A program made the position numbers and the translations under genes. Below, piece by piece: positions 28,267 to 36,669 of a stretch of DNA of 64,000 nucleotides. Origin of the DNA: Halomicrobium urmianum. Lineage in GTDB: Archaea; Halobacteriota; Halobacteria; Halobacteriales; Haloarculaceae. Position 1 is the stretch's first letter. Every line of letters begins with the position of its first letter. The stretch is from NCBI RefSeq assembly GCF_020217425.1, contig NZ_CP084090.1, positions 1,984,001-2,048,000 of the forward strand, written 5' to 3'. A model generated the notes under the pieces. The model worked only from the letters and a program-made list of their open reading frames with translations, was not told the DNA's origin and ran no database searches.

Positions 28267-28842
28267 ATGGCAGGGGAACACGAATCGGTCGAACTCGTCG
28301 GCGATCGGACCGTCGAGCTGTTCGCGCGGGCGGTGCTGTTCGCGGCGTTGACCGCGGCGCTCGCACAGGTGTCGATCCCGCTGCCGGGCGGCGTCCCCTT
28401 CTCGCTACAGCACTTCGGCGCCTTCTTCGCCGGGCTCCTGCTGGGGCCGCTGTGGGGCGGGTTCGCGTTGCTGGTGTACGTTCTGGCCGGTGCGGCGGGC
28501 GCGCCGGTGTACTCGAACGGCGCTGCGGGACTGGGCCACCTGTTCGGCCAGACCGGCGGCTTCCTCTTCGGCTTCCTCGCCTGCGCCGTCGTAGTCGGCG
28601 GTGTCGTCCACCGTCGGGTTGAACCGCGCGACCTCGCGGCCGTCTCGATTCCCGTCCAGGTGGCGGCCGTCCTCGTCGGACTGGTCGCCATCTACGTGGT
28701 CGGCGTCCCGTGGATGGCGTTCGTGGCGGGGCTCCCGCTGGAGCGGGCGGCCGGGGCGATGGCGCCGTTCTTCCCGCCGGACGTCGTGAAGGCCCTCGTC
28801 GCCGTCGCCGTGGTGCGGGGCGGCGACCTCATCCGCCGATGA
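28267..28842 (+). CDS. bioY: biotin ECF transporter substrate-binding component BioY
   Basis: The 191-aa polytopic membrane protein shows the BioY pattern: AQVSIPLPGGVPFSLQHFGA, FAGLLLGPLWGG, YVLAGAAGAPVYSN and GHLFGQTGGFLFGF, with about six helices. It binds biotin with high affinity in the membrane. The stop overlaps the ATPase gene (4-bp ATGA), and the three genes bioY-bioM-bioN form a compact importer operon. Possible TATA upstream: CGTAAACC at about 28225. Confidence 0.95.
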   Translation: MAGEHESVELVGDRTVELFARAVLFAALTAALAQVSIPLPGGVPFSLQHFGAFFAGLLLGPLWGGFALLVYVLAGAAGAPVYSNGAAGLGHLFGQTGGFLFGFLACAVVVGGVVHRRVEPRDLAAVSIPVQVAAVLVGLVAIYVVGVPWMAFVAGLPLERAAGAMAPFFPPDVVKALVAVAVVRGGDLIRR

Positions 28843-29534
28843 TCGAGGTCCGCGGCCTCGTCCACCGGTACGACGGCGAGGCGGCCGTCGACGGAGTGAC
28901 GCTGACGATTCCGGACGGCGAGTTCCTGCTGCTCGTCGGGCCGAACGGGTCGGGGAAGACGACGCTCGTGCGCCACTTCGACGGTCTTCTCGAGCCGGAC
29001 GCCGGGACCGTCGCGGTGGACGGCCGCGACGTGACCGAGCACCCGGTCGCCGCCCGGACGAGCGTCGGGATGGTGTTCCAGCATCCCCGCGACCAGTTCG
29101 TCGCCGCGACGGTCGGCGCCGACGTCGCCTTCGGCCCGGAGAACCTGGGGCTGGACCGCGACGAGATAGACCGCCGGGTCGAGGACGCCCTCGCGGCGGT
29201 GAACATGGCGGGCCGGGCCGACGACCGGATCGACGCGCTCTCCGGGGGCGAGCAGGCCCGCGTCGCCGTCGCGGGCGCGCTCGCGATAGACCCGGACCAC
29301 CTCGTGCTCGACGAGCCGCTGGCGGGGCTCGACCGGCCCGCCCGCGAGTCGCTGCTGGAGCGGCTGGCGAGCCTCCACGCGGACGGAACCGGGATCGTCG
29401 TGGTCACCCACGACGTCGGCGGGCTGCTGGACCTGGCCGACCGCGTCGTCGGGCTCAGCGACGGGCGGGTCGCCGTCGACCGGCCGCCCGGCGCGGCCCG
29501 CGAGGAACTGGACCGCATCGGCGTGGGATGCTGA
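28839..29534 (+). CDS. bioM: ECF-type biotin transporter ATPase
   Basis: The 231-aa ABC ATPase has Walker A GPNGSGKTTL at about residues 34-43, Q-loop VFQHPRDQ, signature LSGGEQARVAVAGAL, Walker B LVLDEPLAGLD, and the switch His in VVTHDV. The start is ATG 28839 within the bioY stop. It energises the BioY/BioN complex. The C-terminus overlaps bioN by 7 bp. Confidence 0.95.
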   Translation: MIEVRGLVHRYDGEAAVDGVTLTIPDGEFLLLVGPNGSGKTTLVRHFDGLLEPDAGTVAVDGRDVTEHPVAARTSVGMVFQHPRDQFVAATVGADVAFGPENLGLDRDEIDRRVEDALAAVNMAGRADDRIDALSGGEQARVAVAGALAIDPDHLVLDEPLAGLDRPARESLLERLASLHADGTGIVVVTHDVGGLLDLADRVVGLSDGRVAVDRPPGAAREELDRIGVGC

Positions 29535-30241
29535 GCTACGAGCCGGGCGACGCGCTCGCCCACCGGCTGGACCCGCGGGCGAAGCTGTTCTTCCAGGCCG
29601 GCGCGGCGGTCGCCGCCTTCGCCAGAACCGACCCCGCGTGGCTGGCCGGGACGGCGCTGCTCGGCCTCTCGGCGTGCTGGCCGGCGCGGCTGTCGCCGCT
29701 GCGCGTTCTCCGGTCCTACCGCGTCGTGCTGATCGCCCTGGGGTTCGCACCGCTGCTCGCAGGGATCGCTCTCGGTCCGCCGTGGTTCCGGGTCGGCCCG
29801 GCGCTGGACTCGCTCCGGGCCGTCGCGCGCGTCGTGCCCGTCCTCTTCGTCAGCGCCGCGTACGTGACTACCACGCCCGTACGGGAGACGCGGGCCGCGA
29901 TTCAGTGGCTCGTGCCCGGCCGGGTCGGCCAGGCGCTCGGCGTCGGCGTCTCGCTGACCGTCCGCTTCTTCCCGCTCGTCCTGCGAGACGTGCGGGCCAC
30001 GCGGACCGCGATCTTCGCGCGGCTGGGCGACGAGCGGGCGCTCACCGACCGGGCGCGCCGGCTCTCGGTCCGGAGTCTCCACCGGGCGCTGGACCGCTCG
30101 GACCGCCTGGCGCTGGCGCTGCGCGCCCGGTGTTTCGCCTGGAACCCGACGCTGCCGCCCCTCTCCTTCGAGCCGCGGGACTACCCCGTCCTCGCTCTCG
30201 GACTCGTCCTGCTCGCGACGCCGCTGCTGGCCCTCGTCTAA
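29528..30241 (+). CDS. bioN: ECF-type transporter transmembrane component (T component)
   Basis: The 237-aa CbiQ/EcfT family membrane protein starts LDPRAKLFFQAGAAVAAF, the family N-terminus. It contains Ala-Arg-Gly-like coupling helices (DVRATRTAIFARLGDE and LRARCFAW) that contact the ATPase. It completes the BioYMN biotin importer. The stop TAA (30239-30241) overlaps the stop of the convergent thiolase gene by 2 bp. Confidence 0.93.
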   Translation: MLSYEPGDALAHRLDPRAKLFFQAGAAVAAFARTDPAWLAGTALLGLSACWPARLSPLRVLRSYRVVLIALGFAPLLAGIALGPPWFRVGPALDSLRAVARVVPVLFVSAAYVTTTPVRETRAAIQWLVPGRVGQALGVGVSLTVRFFPLVLRDVRATRTAIFARLGDERALTDRARRLSVRSLHRALDRSDRLALALRARCFAWNPTLPPLSFEPRDYPVLALGLVLLATPLLALV

Positions 30242-31146
30242 TCGGCCGTCAGAACCGTCACGACCGCGCAGTTGCCGAACCCGCCGACGTTGCAGGCCAG
30301 CGCGGTCGACGCTGGCACCTGCCGGTCACCGAGGGACTCCCTCCGGTCGCCCCTCGAGCCCACACTCGCTTCACTCGCGTGGACGCCCGCCCGGTCCGTC
30401 AGCTGGTCGTACAGATCGACGAGCTGGGCCACGCCGGAGGCGGCGATGGGGTGGCCCTTCGCCTTCAGCCCGCCGGAGGTGTTGACGGGCAGCCGGCCGT
30501 CCCGCGCCGTCGCGCTCTCGACGGCCAGCCGCCAGCCCGCGCCCCGCTCGGCGAACCCCAGCGCCTCAAGCTGGAGCGGCTCCAGTATCGTGAACATGTC
30601 GTGGACCTCCAGCAGATCGACCTCGTCGCGGTCGATGCCGGCCCGTCCCAGCGCCTCCCGGGGCGCGTCGTAGCGGTCGAGGTAGCGCCGGGCAGTCAGG
30701 CCCGCGAAGGCGGGGACTGTCACCCCGTGACGGTAGGCCGCGGGGTGAGCTACCGCGGAGATGCGGTCCGTCGCGGCCGCGGTCGAGGCGTGGGTCAACT
30801 TCTCGCCGCCGACCACGAGCGCGCAGTCGACCTCTCCGGCCCGGATCGCCCGCACGGCCGAGTACACCGCCGCAGCGCCCGCGGCGGAGGTCTGCTCGAC
30901 GCACGTCGCGTGGGCCGGCGCCAGTCCCAGTTCGCCGGCGACGGCGGCCGCCAGTCCCTGCCTGCTGTCGTAGGAACCGCCCGACTCGGCGACGTAGAGG
31001 TGGTCGACGTCGCCGGGTTCGACGGCCGCGTCTGCGAGGCAGTCCCCCGCTGCGTCCGTCAGGAGGCCGACGAGGGGCTCCCCGAGCTCGCCGAACCGGG
31101 TCATCGCTGCCCCGGCCAGGGCGACCGTCCGGATCACGGGGTACAC
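30238..31146 (-). pseudogene. thiolase-family protein, internally deleted and lacking the catalytic Cys
   Basis: The open frame of 302 aa (GTG start) belongs to the SCP-x/acetyl-CoA acetyltransferase thiolase family, normally about 385 aa. C-terminal motifs LLEVHDMFTILEPLQLEALG, NTSGGLKAKGHPIAASGVAQ and ACNVGGFGNC are intact. Two defects are visible. Where the family has VENGCASG, this protein has VEQTSAAG (near residue 88), so the nucleophilic Cys is Ser. RYDAPREALG is followed directly by RAGIDRDEVD, missing about 80 residues. An extra segment HASEASVGSRGDRRESL near the C-terminus is encoded by palindromic DNA. I infer a decaying or repurposed gene. A TTTACG box lies about 30 nt upstream. 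Confidence 0.75.
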
Positions 31147-31260
31147 CCCCCTGCGGGCTGCCCGACTGCCCCGAACGTAAACCTCGACTTCAGCATGCGT
31201 TGACGACGTTCCGCGAGGGCCGTAAAGAAGTCGATGTGGAGGGTCCCGGCGGGAATTCGG

Positions 31261-32013
31261 TCAGTCGGCGGCCTGGTCGGTGCCGTTCGCGGTAGCGTAG
31301 GCCTGCGTGACGTCGACGAGCGCCTTCCGGTACTCGCTCTCGTCGGGATCCCGGGAGAGCGACCGGAAGTGCCGCTTGAACGAGTCCAGGCTCACGTGCG
31401 GGGCGTCGGCGGCCGCGGCGTGGGCGAGGTCGTAGATCGGGTGCCCCTCGTCGGCGAGGTCGTGGCGCTCGACCAGCCCCAGCGCGAAGGCGGCGTTGAC
31501 CGCCGTGATGTCCGGGTCCGCGCCGGCGGTCAGCCGGTCCCACGCACCCCGCTCCCGGGGCGCGTCCAGCACCGCCGCGGCGAGGCTCGACTCCAGGAAG
31601 TCTACCAGTTTGTCAGCCGGCGCCACGTCGAGCCAGACGTCGTCGGCGTAGATGTCCTTCATGTGGTTGGCGATCTGGTAGCAGTGGGTCAGCGTCCGCC
31701 GCTCGACGCTCTCCCCCGCCAGCGCCAGGTAGATGGCCTCCCGCGTGGACTGGGTGTGGGAGGGGTGCTCGCGCTCGTAGTGGTGCATGTGGGCGAACTC
31801 GTGGAGGGCGAGTTCGCGGACCATGGCGCTCGTGGCCGCCTGCTGGGAGATGATCAGCAGGTGGCTCTCCTCGTCGTGGCTCACCCGGGTCCGCTCGTCG
31901 GGGTCCTCGCGGATCCGGATCGTCACGGGCCGGTCGAGGTCGTGCTCGGTCTCGAAGAGGTCCCGGGCGCCGAGAAACGGCTCCGCCGGCCCACCCTGCA
32001 CGTGGACGTCCAT
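31261..32013 (-). CDS. HEFAH-motif metallopeptidase-like protein (DUF5781 type)
   Basis: This is a 250-aa cytoplasmic protein. The zincin motif HEFAH, in LALHEFAHMHHYEREHPS at about residues 70-87, suggests a zinc metallopeptidase, with a possible third ligand in the following helices. No signal peptide or membrane helix is present. The overall sequence resembles the haloarchaeal DUF5781 family, whose substrate is unknown. A TATA-like AGTAATAC lies about 28 nt before ATG 32013. It is not obviously in an operon; a hairpin repeat array begins about 135 bp upstream of its start. Confidence 0.8.
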   Translation of the reverse strand: MDVHVQGGPAEPFLGARDLFETEHDLDRPVTIRIREDPDERTRVSHDEESHLLIISQQAATSAMVRELALHEFAHMHHYEREHPSHTQSTREAIYLALAGESVERRTLTHCYQIANHMKDIYADDVWLDVAPADKLVDFLESSLAAAVLDAPRERGAWDRLTAGADPDITAVNAAFALGLVERHDLADEGHPIYDLAHAAAADAPHVSLDSFKRHFRSLSRDPDESEYRKALVDVTQAYATANGTDQAAD

Positions 32014-32147
32014 ACGTTACACAGGAAGGGATTCCGCCGTATTACTCTTGCGGGGGCGTGACACGGGCCGCACGACGGCGGCGGTATCGGCGTCGTTCCC
32101 GTGGGTCCTCGGGAATCGTTCTCCGCTGCGACCGTCCGCCCCTCCAA

Positions 32148-32306
32148 CGAGCGTTCATTTGCGTGCTTCCAGTTGTCGCACGCACGCGGAAACACCGATA
32201 GACGGCTCCCTGCCGGTCGCCGTCTATCGAGCGTCCATTTGCGTGCTTCCAGTTGTCGCACGCAAATGGAAACGCCGGGAGACTCGTCGCTGCCCTCCTC
32301 GTCTCC
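32148..32306 (+). repeat. tandem two-hairpin repeat array, units 1 and 2
   Basis: Two adjacent units (32148-32227, 80 bp; 32228-32306, 79 bp) both begin CGAGCGT and share CATTTGCGTGCTTCCAGTTG and TCGCACGCA. Each unit holds two stem-loops. Hairpin one in unit 2 is a perfect CATTTGCGTGC/GCACGCAAATG stem with an 11-nt loop. Hairpin two is GATAGACGGC/GCCGTCTATC in unit 1 and GGGAGAC/GTCTCCC in unit 2, so the stem is kept while its sequence changes. A third, IS-split unit continues at 32307-32314 and 33328-33366. Confidence 0.85.
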
Positions 32307-32314
32307 CGAGCTTC
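32307..32314. repeat. 8-bp target-site duplication, left copy
   Basis: CGAGCTTC is repeated exactly at 33320-33327 on the other side of the insertion sequence. Eight base pairs is the duplication length known for IS1595-family elements. Joining the two flanks at this octamer restores the third hairpin-repeat unit. Confidence 0.85.
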
Positions 32315-33319
32315 CGCTCATGGGTAAGCGATTGTTGGTGGCGTCATAGCGCGGTTTCGAGGATCGTTTTGAGTGCTTCCTCACCGGGTTTCCGGCGGAC
32401 GCGTTGGCGAAGCTGAAACGCTCTGAAGTAGGGCGTGAGCCTGTCTTTGGAGACGCCTCGATGTGGCGAGAGCCACCGTCGCGCCAGCGACGCGTGGCTC
32501 TCGCAGGTGTTCACGTGAACATCTCCATCAGCGTATTCCCCGTCGCCATGGACGACGTATTCGCGGTTGAACTCCTCGTCGTCCTCTAGCGGGTCGTAGG
32601 CCCGAAATCCATCCGTATAGACCGTCAGCGACTCCTCTTCATGACCGGAGAGCAGAAGTCGAACGGTCGATTCCTCGGCGGATTTCGCTGGCAGCACGTA
32701 GCAGTCGTTCGTTGCCCGATCAACCAGAACGAACACAGGCGGCTTGTCCTCGGCATATTTTCTACGTCCGCGTGTGGACAGCCCACGCGAGCGCGACGGT
32801 CGGTCGCGCTCGCGGCCTTTCAGGCCAGCTTTGACGTACAGTTCGTCGAGTTCGACCGGCCCGTCCAACTGTGGCCGAGGCGCGTCCAGCGCTCGCAGGA
32901 AGCGCTGGACGCGCCGATACACCGTCTTGTAGGAGACATCGATCTCCACGTCCAGCTGCCGAAGACTGGTGTTGAACCGGATGTAGGCGTAGACAGCGAG
33001 AAACCACTTCCTGAGTGCGATCGAAGAATGCTCGAAGACGGTTCCTGTCTTGTCGTTGAACGTGCGGTCGCAATTCTTACAGCGATACCGTTGAAACACC
33101 CGATAGCTGCCGTACCGAATCACGGATTCGGCACGGCAGCGCGGGCAATAGACGCCGTCACGCCAGCGAATCTGTGTCAGCAGATTCGCGGCACGACGCT
33201 CCGAGACGAACGTCTTGAGTGGAATCATGCTTCGTCGGGTGGCGCGTTCGCGCCACCCTTGCCCGCTGTGACTTCCAGCTACTGCTGCGAACTGACCAAC
33301 AATCCTCTACCCAAGAGCG
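32315..33319 (-). mobile_element. IS1595-family insertion sequence, complete (1005 bp)
   Basis: The ends are defined by imperfect 25-bp terminal inverted repeats: the left reads CGCTCATGGGTAAGCGATTG then TTGGT, and the right, read inward on the minus strand, reads CGCTCTTGGGTAGAGGATTG then TTGGT (21 of 25 matches). They are flanked by the 8-bp duplication CGAGCTTC. One intact transposase gene fills the element, which looks recently active. It interrupts a hairpin-repeat array just upstream of aEF-2. Confidence 0.9.
32344..33228 (-). CDS. IS1595-type (ISXO2-like) transposase
   Basis: The 294-aa transposase has an N-terminal zinc ribbon [14 protein letters not shown]...[10 protein letters not shown] (residues 27-60), then the [20 protein letters not shown] helix region common to IS1595 transposases. 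A DDE-type catalytic core follows: [21 protein letters not shown] and the C-terminal [20 protein letters not shown] (N/H/E positions). The frame is uninterrupted, so the enzyme is probably functional. Lower-GC codon use than the neighbouring elongation-factor gene fits mobile origin. The short inverted repeat GGGTGGCGCG/CGCGCCACCC upstream (33237-33260) could block read-through transcription. Confidence 0.93.
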   Translation of the reverse strand: MIPLKTFVSERRAANLLTQIRWRDGVYCPRCRAESVIRYGSYRVFQRYRCKNCDRTFNDKTGTVFEHSSIALRKWFLAVYAYIRFNTSLRQLDVEIDVSYKTVYRRVQRFLRALDAPRPQLDGPVELDELYVKAGLKGRERDRPSRSRGLSTRGRRKYAEDKPPVFVLVDRATNDCYVLPAKSAEESTVRLLLSGHEEESLTVYTDGFRAYDPLEDDEEFNREYVVHGDGEYADGDVHVNTCESHASLARRWLSPHRGVSKDRLTPYFRAFQLRQRVRRKPGEEALKTILETAL

Positions 33320-33366
33320 CGAGCTTCGGTGTTCGTGCTCCACTCTGTCGCACTCACACCGAAACA
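33320..33366 (+). repeat. third unit of the hairpin-repeat array, with right copy of the target duplication
   Basis: After the octamer CGAGCTTC (33320-33327) the sequence aligns with units 1 and 2 (GTGCTCCACTCTGTCGCAC versus GTGCTTCCAGTTGTCGCAC). The stem is different in sequence but still self-complementary: TTCGGTGT pairs with ACACCGAA and GTGC with GCAC, separated by TC/TC mismatches. The second hairpin of the unit is absent; the aEF-2 promoter starts there instead. Confidence 0.8.
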
Positions 33367-33371
33367 CTACC

Positions 33372-33379
33372 CTTTTGAT
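33372..33379 (+). promoter_or_regulatory. probable aEF-2 promoter TATA box
   Basis: CTTTTGAT lies about 29 nt before the aEF-2 ATG (33405), fitting a leaderless transcript. The IS ends 85 bp upstream of the start and has left this box untouched. Confidence 0.5.
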
Positions 33380-33404
33380 GCTGCTGCTGATAGTCAGCCG
33401 TATA

Positions 33405-35591
33405 ATGGGCCGACGTAAAAAGATCGTTCAGGAATGTGAGACACTGATGGACTCACCGGAGCAGATCCGGAACATCGCCATCGCTGCTCACGTGGACCAC
33501 GGGAAGACGACGCTCACGGACAACCTCCTCGCGGGCGCGGGTATGATCTCCGACGAGACTGCCGGCGAGCAGCTCGCGATGGACACCGAAGAGGACGAAC
33601 AGGAACGCGGGATCACCATCGACGCGGCGAACGTCTCGATGACCCACGAGTACGAGGGCGAGAACCACCTCATCAACCTCATCGACACGCCGGGCCACGT
33701 CGACTTCGGTGGGGACGTCACGCGTGCGATGCGCGCCGTCGACGGTGCGCTGGTGGTCGTCGACGCCGTCGAGGGCGCGATGCCCCAGACCGAGACCGTC
33801 CTGCGACAGGCGCTGCGCGAGGGCGTCAAGCCGACCCTGTTCATCAACAAGGTCGACCGCCTGATCTCCGAGCTCCAGGAGGGGCCCGAGGAGATGCAGC
33901 GCCGGCTCCTGAGCGTCATCGACGACGTCAACGAACTCATCCGCGGGATGACCGAGGAGATGGACGACATCGATGACTGGACGGTCTCCGTCGAGGAGGG
34001 CACCGTCGGCTTCGGCTCCGCACTGTACAAGTGGGGCGTCTCCATGCCGTCGATGCAGCGCACCGGGATGGACTTCGGCGACATCATGGAGCTCGAGCGC
34101 GCCGACAAGCGCCAGGAGCTCCACGAGCGCACGCCGCTGTCCGACGTCGTGCTCGACATGGTCTGTGAGCACTTCCCGAACCCCATCGACGCCCAGCCCC
34201 GTCGTATCCCGCGCATCTGGCGCGGCGACGCGGACTCGGAGCTGGCCGACACCATGCGTCTGGTCGACGAGGAGGGCGAGGTCGTCCTGATGGTCACCGA
34301 CATCGGCGTCGACCCCCACGCCGGCGAGATCGCCGCGGGCCGCGTCTTCTCCGGCACCCTGGAGAAGGGCCAGGACCTGTACGTCTCCGGGACCGCCGGG
34401 ACGAACCGCGTCCAGAGTGTCGGCATCTACATGGGCGGCGAGCGCGAGGAAGTGGATCGCGTCCCCGCCGGCAACATCGCGGCCGTCACCGGCCTGAAGG
34501 ACGCCATCGCGGGTTCGACCGTCTCCAGCGTCGAGATGACGCCGTTCGAGTCCATCGAGCACATCTCGGAGCCGGTCATCACGAAGTCCGTCGAGGCCCA
34601 GAACATGGACGACCTGCCGAAGCTAATCGAGACACTCCAGCAGGTCGCCAAGGAGGACCCGACGATCCAGATCGAGATCAACGAGGACACCGGCGAGCAC
34701 CTCATCTCCGGACAGGGCGAACTCCACCTCGAAGTGATCGGCCAGCGCATCGAGCGCAACCAGGGCATCCCGATCAACACCGGCGAACCGATCGTCGTCT
34801 ACCGCGAGGCGCCCCAGACCGAGTCCCGCGAGGTCGAGGGTATCTCGCCGAACCGCCACAACCGGTTCTACATCTCCATCGAGCCCCTCGACGAGGACAT
34901 CGTCGAGACGATCAAGATGGGCGAGGCCTCCATGGACATGCCCGAACTGGAGCGCCGTGAGGCCCTCCAGGAGGCCGGCATGGACAAGGACACCTCCCAG
35001 AACATCGAACACATCCACGGGACGAACGTCCTCATCGACGACACGAAGGGTATCCAGCACCTCAACGAGACGATGGAGCTCCTGATCGAGGGGCTCGAGG
35101 ACGCGCTCAACGACGGCCCGCTGGCCGCCGAACCGGTCCAGGGGACGCTCCTGCGCCTGCACGACGCGCGTCTCCACGAGGACGCCATCCACCGCGGTCC
35201 GGCACAGGTCATCCCGGCGATGCGCGAGGCCGTCCACAACGCACTCATCGACGCCGAGATCCGCCTGCTCGAGCCGATTCAGGACGTCCGCATCGACGTC
35301 CCCAACGAGCACATGGGCGCCGCCTCCGGCGAGATCCAGGGTCGCCGTGGCCGCGTCGACGACATGTATCAGGAGGGCGACCTCATGGTCGTCGAGGGCG
35401 TCGCTCCGGTCGACGAGATGATCGGCTTCTCCAGCGACATCCGGAGCGCCACGGAGGGCCGCGCCTCCTGGAACACGGAGAACGCCGGCTTCCAAGTCAT
35501 GGCCGACAACCTCCAGCCCGACAAGATCACGGAGATCCGCGAGCGCAAGGGCATGAAGACAGAACTGCCCGAAGCGATCGACTACCTCTAA
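33405..35591 (+). CDS. fusA: translation elongation factor aEF-2
   Basis: This 728-aa GTPase catalyses ribosomal translocation. G motifs are intact: [11 protein letters not shown] near residues 25-35, DTPGHVDF, and FINKVDRL. Domain IV and the diphthamide loop region ([20 protein letters not shown]) are present near residues 595-615, with the modified His expected there. The start [16 protein letters not shown] matches the family; a longer upstream frame runs through the hairpin repeat and is rejected. It is transcribed alone, separated from rps7. Confidence 0.98.
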   Translation: MGRRKKIVQECETLMDSPEQIRNIAIAAHVDHGKTTLTDNLLAGAGMISDETAGEQLAMDTEEDEQERGITIDAANVSMTHEYEGENHLINLIDTPGHVDFGGDVTRAMRAVDGALVVVDAVEGAMPQTETVLRQALREGVKPTLFINKVDRLISELQEGPEEMQRRLLSVIDDVNELIRGMTEEMDDIDDWTVSVEEGTVGFGSALYKWGVSMPSMQRTGMDFGDIMELERADKRQELHERTPLSDVVLDMVCEHFPNPIDAQPRRIPRIWRGDADSELADTMRLVDEEGEVVLMVTDIGVDPHAGEIAAGRVFSGTLEKGQDLYVSGTAGTNRVQSVGIYMGGEREEVDRVPAGNIAAVTGLKDAIAGSTVSSVEMTPFESIEHISEPVITKSVEAQNMDDLPKLIETLQQVAKEDPTIQIEINEDTGEHLISGQGELHLEVIGQRIERNQGIPINTGEPIVVYREAPQTESREVEGISPNRHNRFYISIEPLDEDIVETIKMGEASMDMPELERREALQEAGMDKDTSQNIEHIHGTNVLIDDTKGIQHLNETMELLIEGLEDALNDGPLAAEPVQGTLLRLHDARLHEDAIHRGPAQVIPAMREAVHNALIDAEIRLLEPIQDVRIDVPNEHMGAASGEIQGRRGRVDDMYQEGDLMVVEGVAPVDEMIGFSSDIRSATEGRASWNTENAGFQVMADNLQPDKITEIRERKGMKTELPEAIDYL

Positions 35592-35600
35592 GCTACCACC

Positions 35601-35634
35601 TTTTTATTGCGGGGGGTCGCCTCCGGCGACCCCC
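35601..35634 (+). terminator. T-run and GC hairpin after aEF-2
   Basis: A TTTTTATT tract (35601-35608) 9 bp after the stop codon resembles the T-rich archaeal termination signal. It is followed by a perfect stem GGGGGTCGCC/GGCGACCCCC with loop TCC (35612-35634). This hairpin is the first of the cluster described next. Confidence 0.6.
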
Positions 35635-35870
35635 GTCTGCTCACGGGCGCGTAGCGCCCGTTCGCACGGCCAGCGGGACCTTCGGTCCCGCTCGGCTTGC
35701 AAACACGTGGGCGAAAAACTCCCGGACGCTCGCTTCGCTCGCGTCCTCACGAGCGTCAGCGAGTGAGGGGTCGTCAGAGCTTCACTCTGACGGTGAACCG
35801 CGCTTCACTTCGCCCCGTGAGCGAAGCGAACGGGGGCTCGGAAGAGCTTGCTCTTCCGGTGGTCGGTGCG
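35612..35870. repeat. intergenic hairpin cluster A (after aEF-2)
   Basis: No gene is visible between 35592 and 35940. Instead, short perfect stem-loops follow one another: GGGCGC/GCGCCC (35645-35659), AGCGGGACC/GGTCCCGCT with loop TTC (35672-35692), CTCAC/GTGAG (about 35745-35767), GTCAGAG/CTCTGAC (35773-35791) and GGAAGAG/CTCTTCC with loop CTTG (35840-35857). Imperfect GCTCGC-TTC-GCTCGC repeats lie between. The same style recurs at 40.3, 47.8 and 63.0 kb. Confidence 0.75.
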
Positions 35871-35940
35871 GATACTTGCCGCCTTCTCTTTCCGCTCTGT
35901 TGCCCCCAGCCTTAGGTCGGTCCGCCGCCAATCCGCGGGC

Positions 35941-36162
35941 ATGGGCGACCGTATCCACCAGGTCGTGGACATCCTCGTGGCGGCCCTGATCGGCGGCTCC
36001 ACCACGTGGCTATGGGCCTTCGCCCTGCCGCCGGGGCTCGCACTGACGCTGGGGAGCATCTTCGCGGCGATGTGGTACTTCTCGCGTAACCCGTGGGGGA
36101 GCGCCCGCGGCGAGGAGTACAACGCGTGGATCGACGACCTCTACGACCGGTACCTGCCGTGA
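35941..36162 (+). CDS. small two-helix membrane protein
   Basis: The 73-aa protein starts at ATG 35941. Two hydrophobic stretches, VVDILVAALIGGSTTWLWAF (about 8-27) and PPGLALTLGSIFAAMWYFS (about 30-48), are followed by a polar tail ending YNAWIDDLYDRYLP. There is no recognised family. Codon use and acidic tail look genuine. It stands alone between the hairpin cluster and the zinc-ribbon genes. Confidence 0.6.
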   Translation: MGDRIHQVVDILVAALIGGSTTWLWAFALPPGLALTLGSIFAAMWYFSRNPWGSARGEEYNAWIDDLYDRYLP

Positions 36163-36267
36163 TCGATGGGCTCGCCGTCGGTGATACGCCACCGGCGGGG
36201 GACCGGCATTCAGCGACGGCCGTGGCTCTGGCTGCGCTGGTCTCCGGGCCGGCGATCAGGTCGCGAG

Positions 36268-36402
36268 TCAGTCGGCACCCTGGCCGGGCACGTACCCACA
36301 GGAGTCACAGGAGCCGGAGAAGTCACTACTGTCGAACTGTGCGTTGCATCGCGGGCAGGCGTTCGCCGGTGCCGTGGTACGGCTGCGGGTTCGTGCTGCC
36401 AT
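36268..36402 (-). CDS. 44-aa zinc-ribbon micro-protein, copy A
   Basis: ATG 36402 encodes a protein of 44 residues with two CxxC pairs, NACPRCNAQFDSSDF and GSCDSCGYVPGQGAD, a one-zinc ribbon of the CPxCG type known among haloarchaeal micro-proteins. A longer open frame upstream is AT-rich and contains the promoter; TTCAAGT lies about 28 nt before this ATG. It is clearly paralogous to the gene at 36670-36795, differing mainly in the first 12 residues. Such proteins are thought to be regulatory or RNA/protein adaptors; no specific role is shown here. Confidence 0.75.
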   Translation of the reverse strand: MAARTRSRTTAPANACPRCNAQFDSSDFSGSCDSCGYVPGQGAD

Positions 36403-36669
36403 CGTACGGACGAACTCGTCGCGGAAACTTGAAACTAGCCAAAGCATGAAAATTAATGACGAGCGGGCCGACGCGATAGTGTTATTATAAAAATATATTG
36501 GTCGGTCGACGTGACTCCGCTCATCGTCACAAACGAGCCGTGTAGAGCACGGGATCTCCGACGGCGTCAGCGGCGTCGCTGACGGGCGTAGAAAAGGAAA
36601 GAAATGAACCACGACAGCCAGGGAACCGGCTCCGGAACCTGCTGGGCACAGAGTCGGCGGCGCTACGGG
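36403..36669. promoter_or_regulatory. AT-rich intergenic region between the two zinc-ribbon genes
   Basis: The 267 bp contain an unusually AT-rich patch for this genome, TGTTATTATAAAAATATATT at about 36479-36498. It probably serves as an upstream promoter element for copy A or for an unannotated RNA. No open frame here looks coding. Confidence 0.45.

Noticed and set aside
32148-33366. CRISPR array
   Set aside because: The repeated part is itself a long palindrome, the inter-repeat segments are also hairpins that resemble each other, only three units exist, and no cas gene is nearby.
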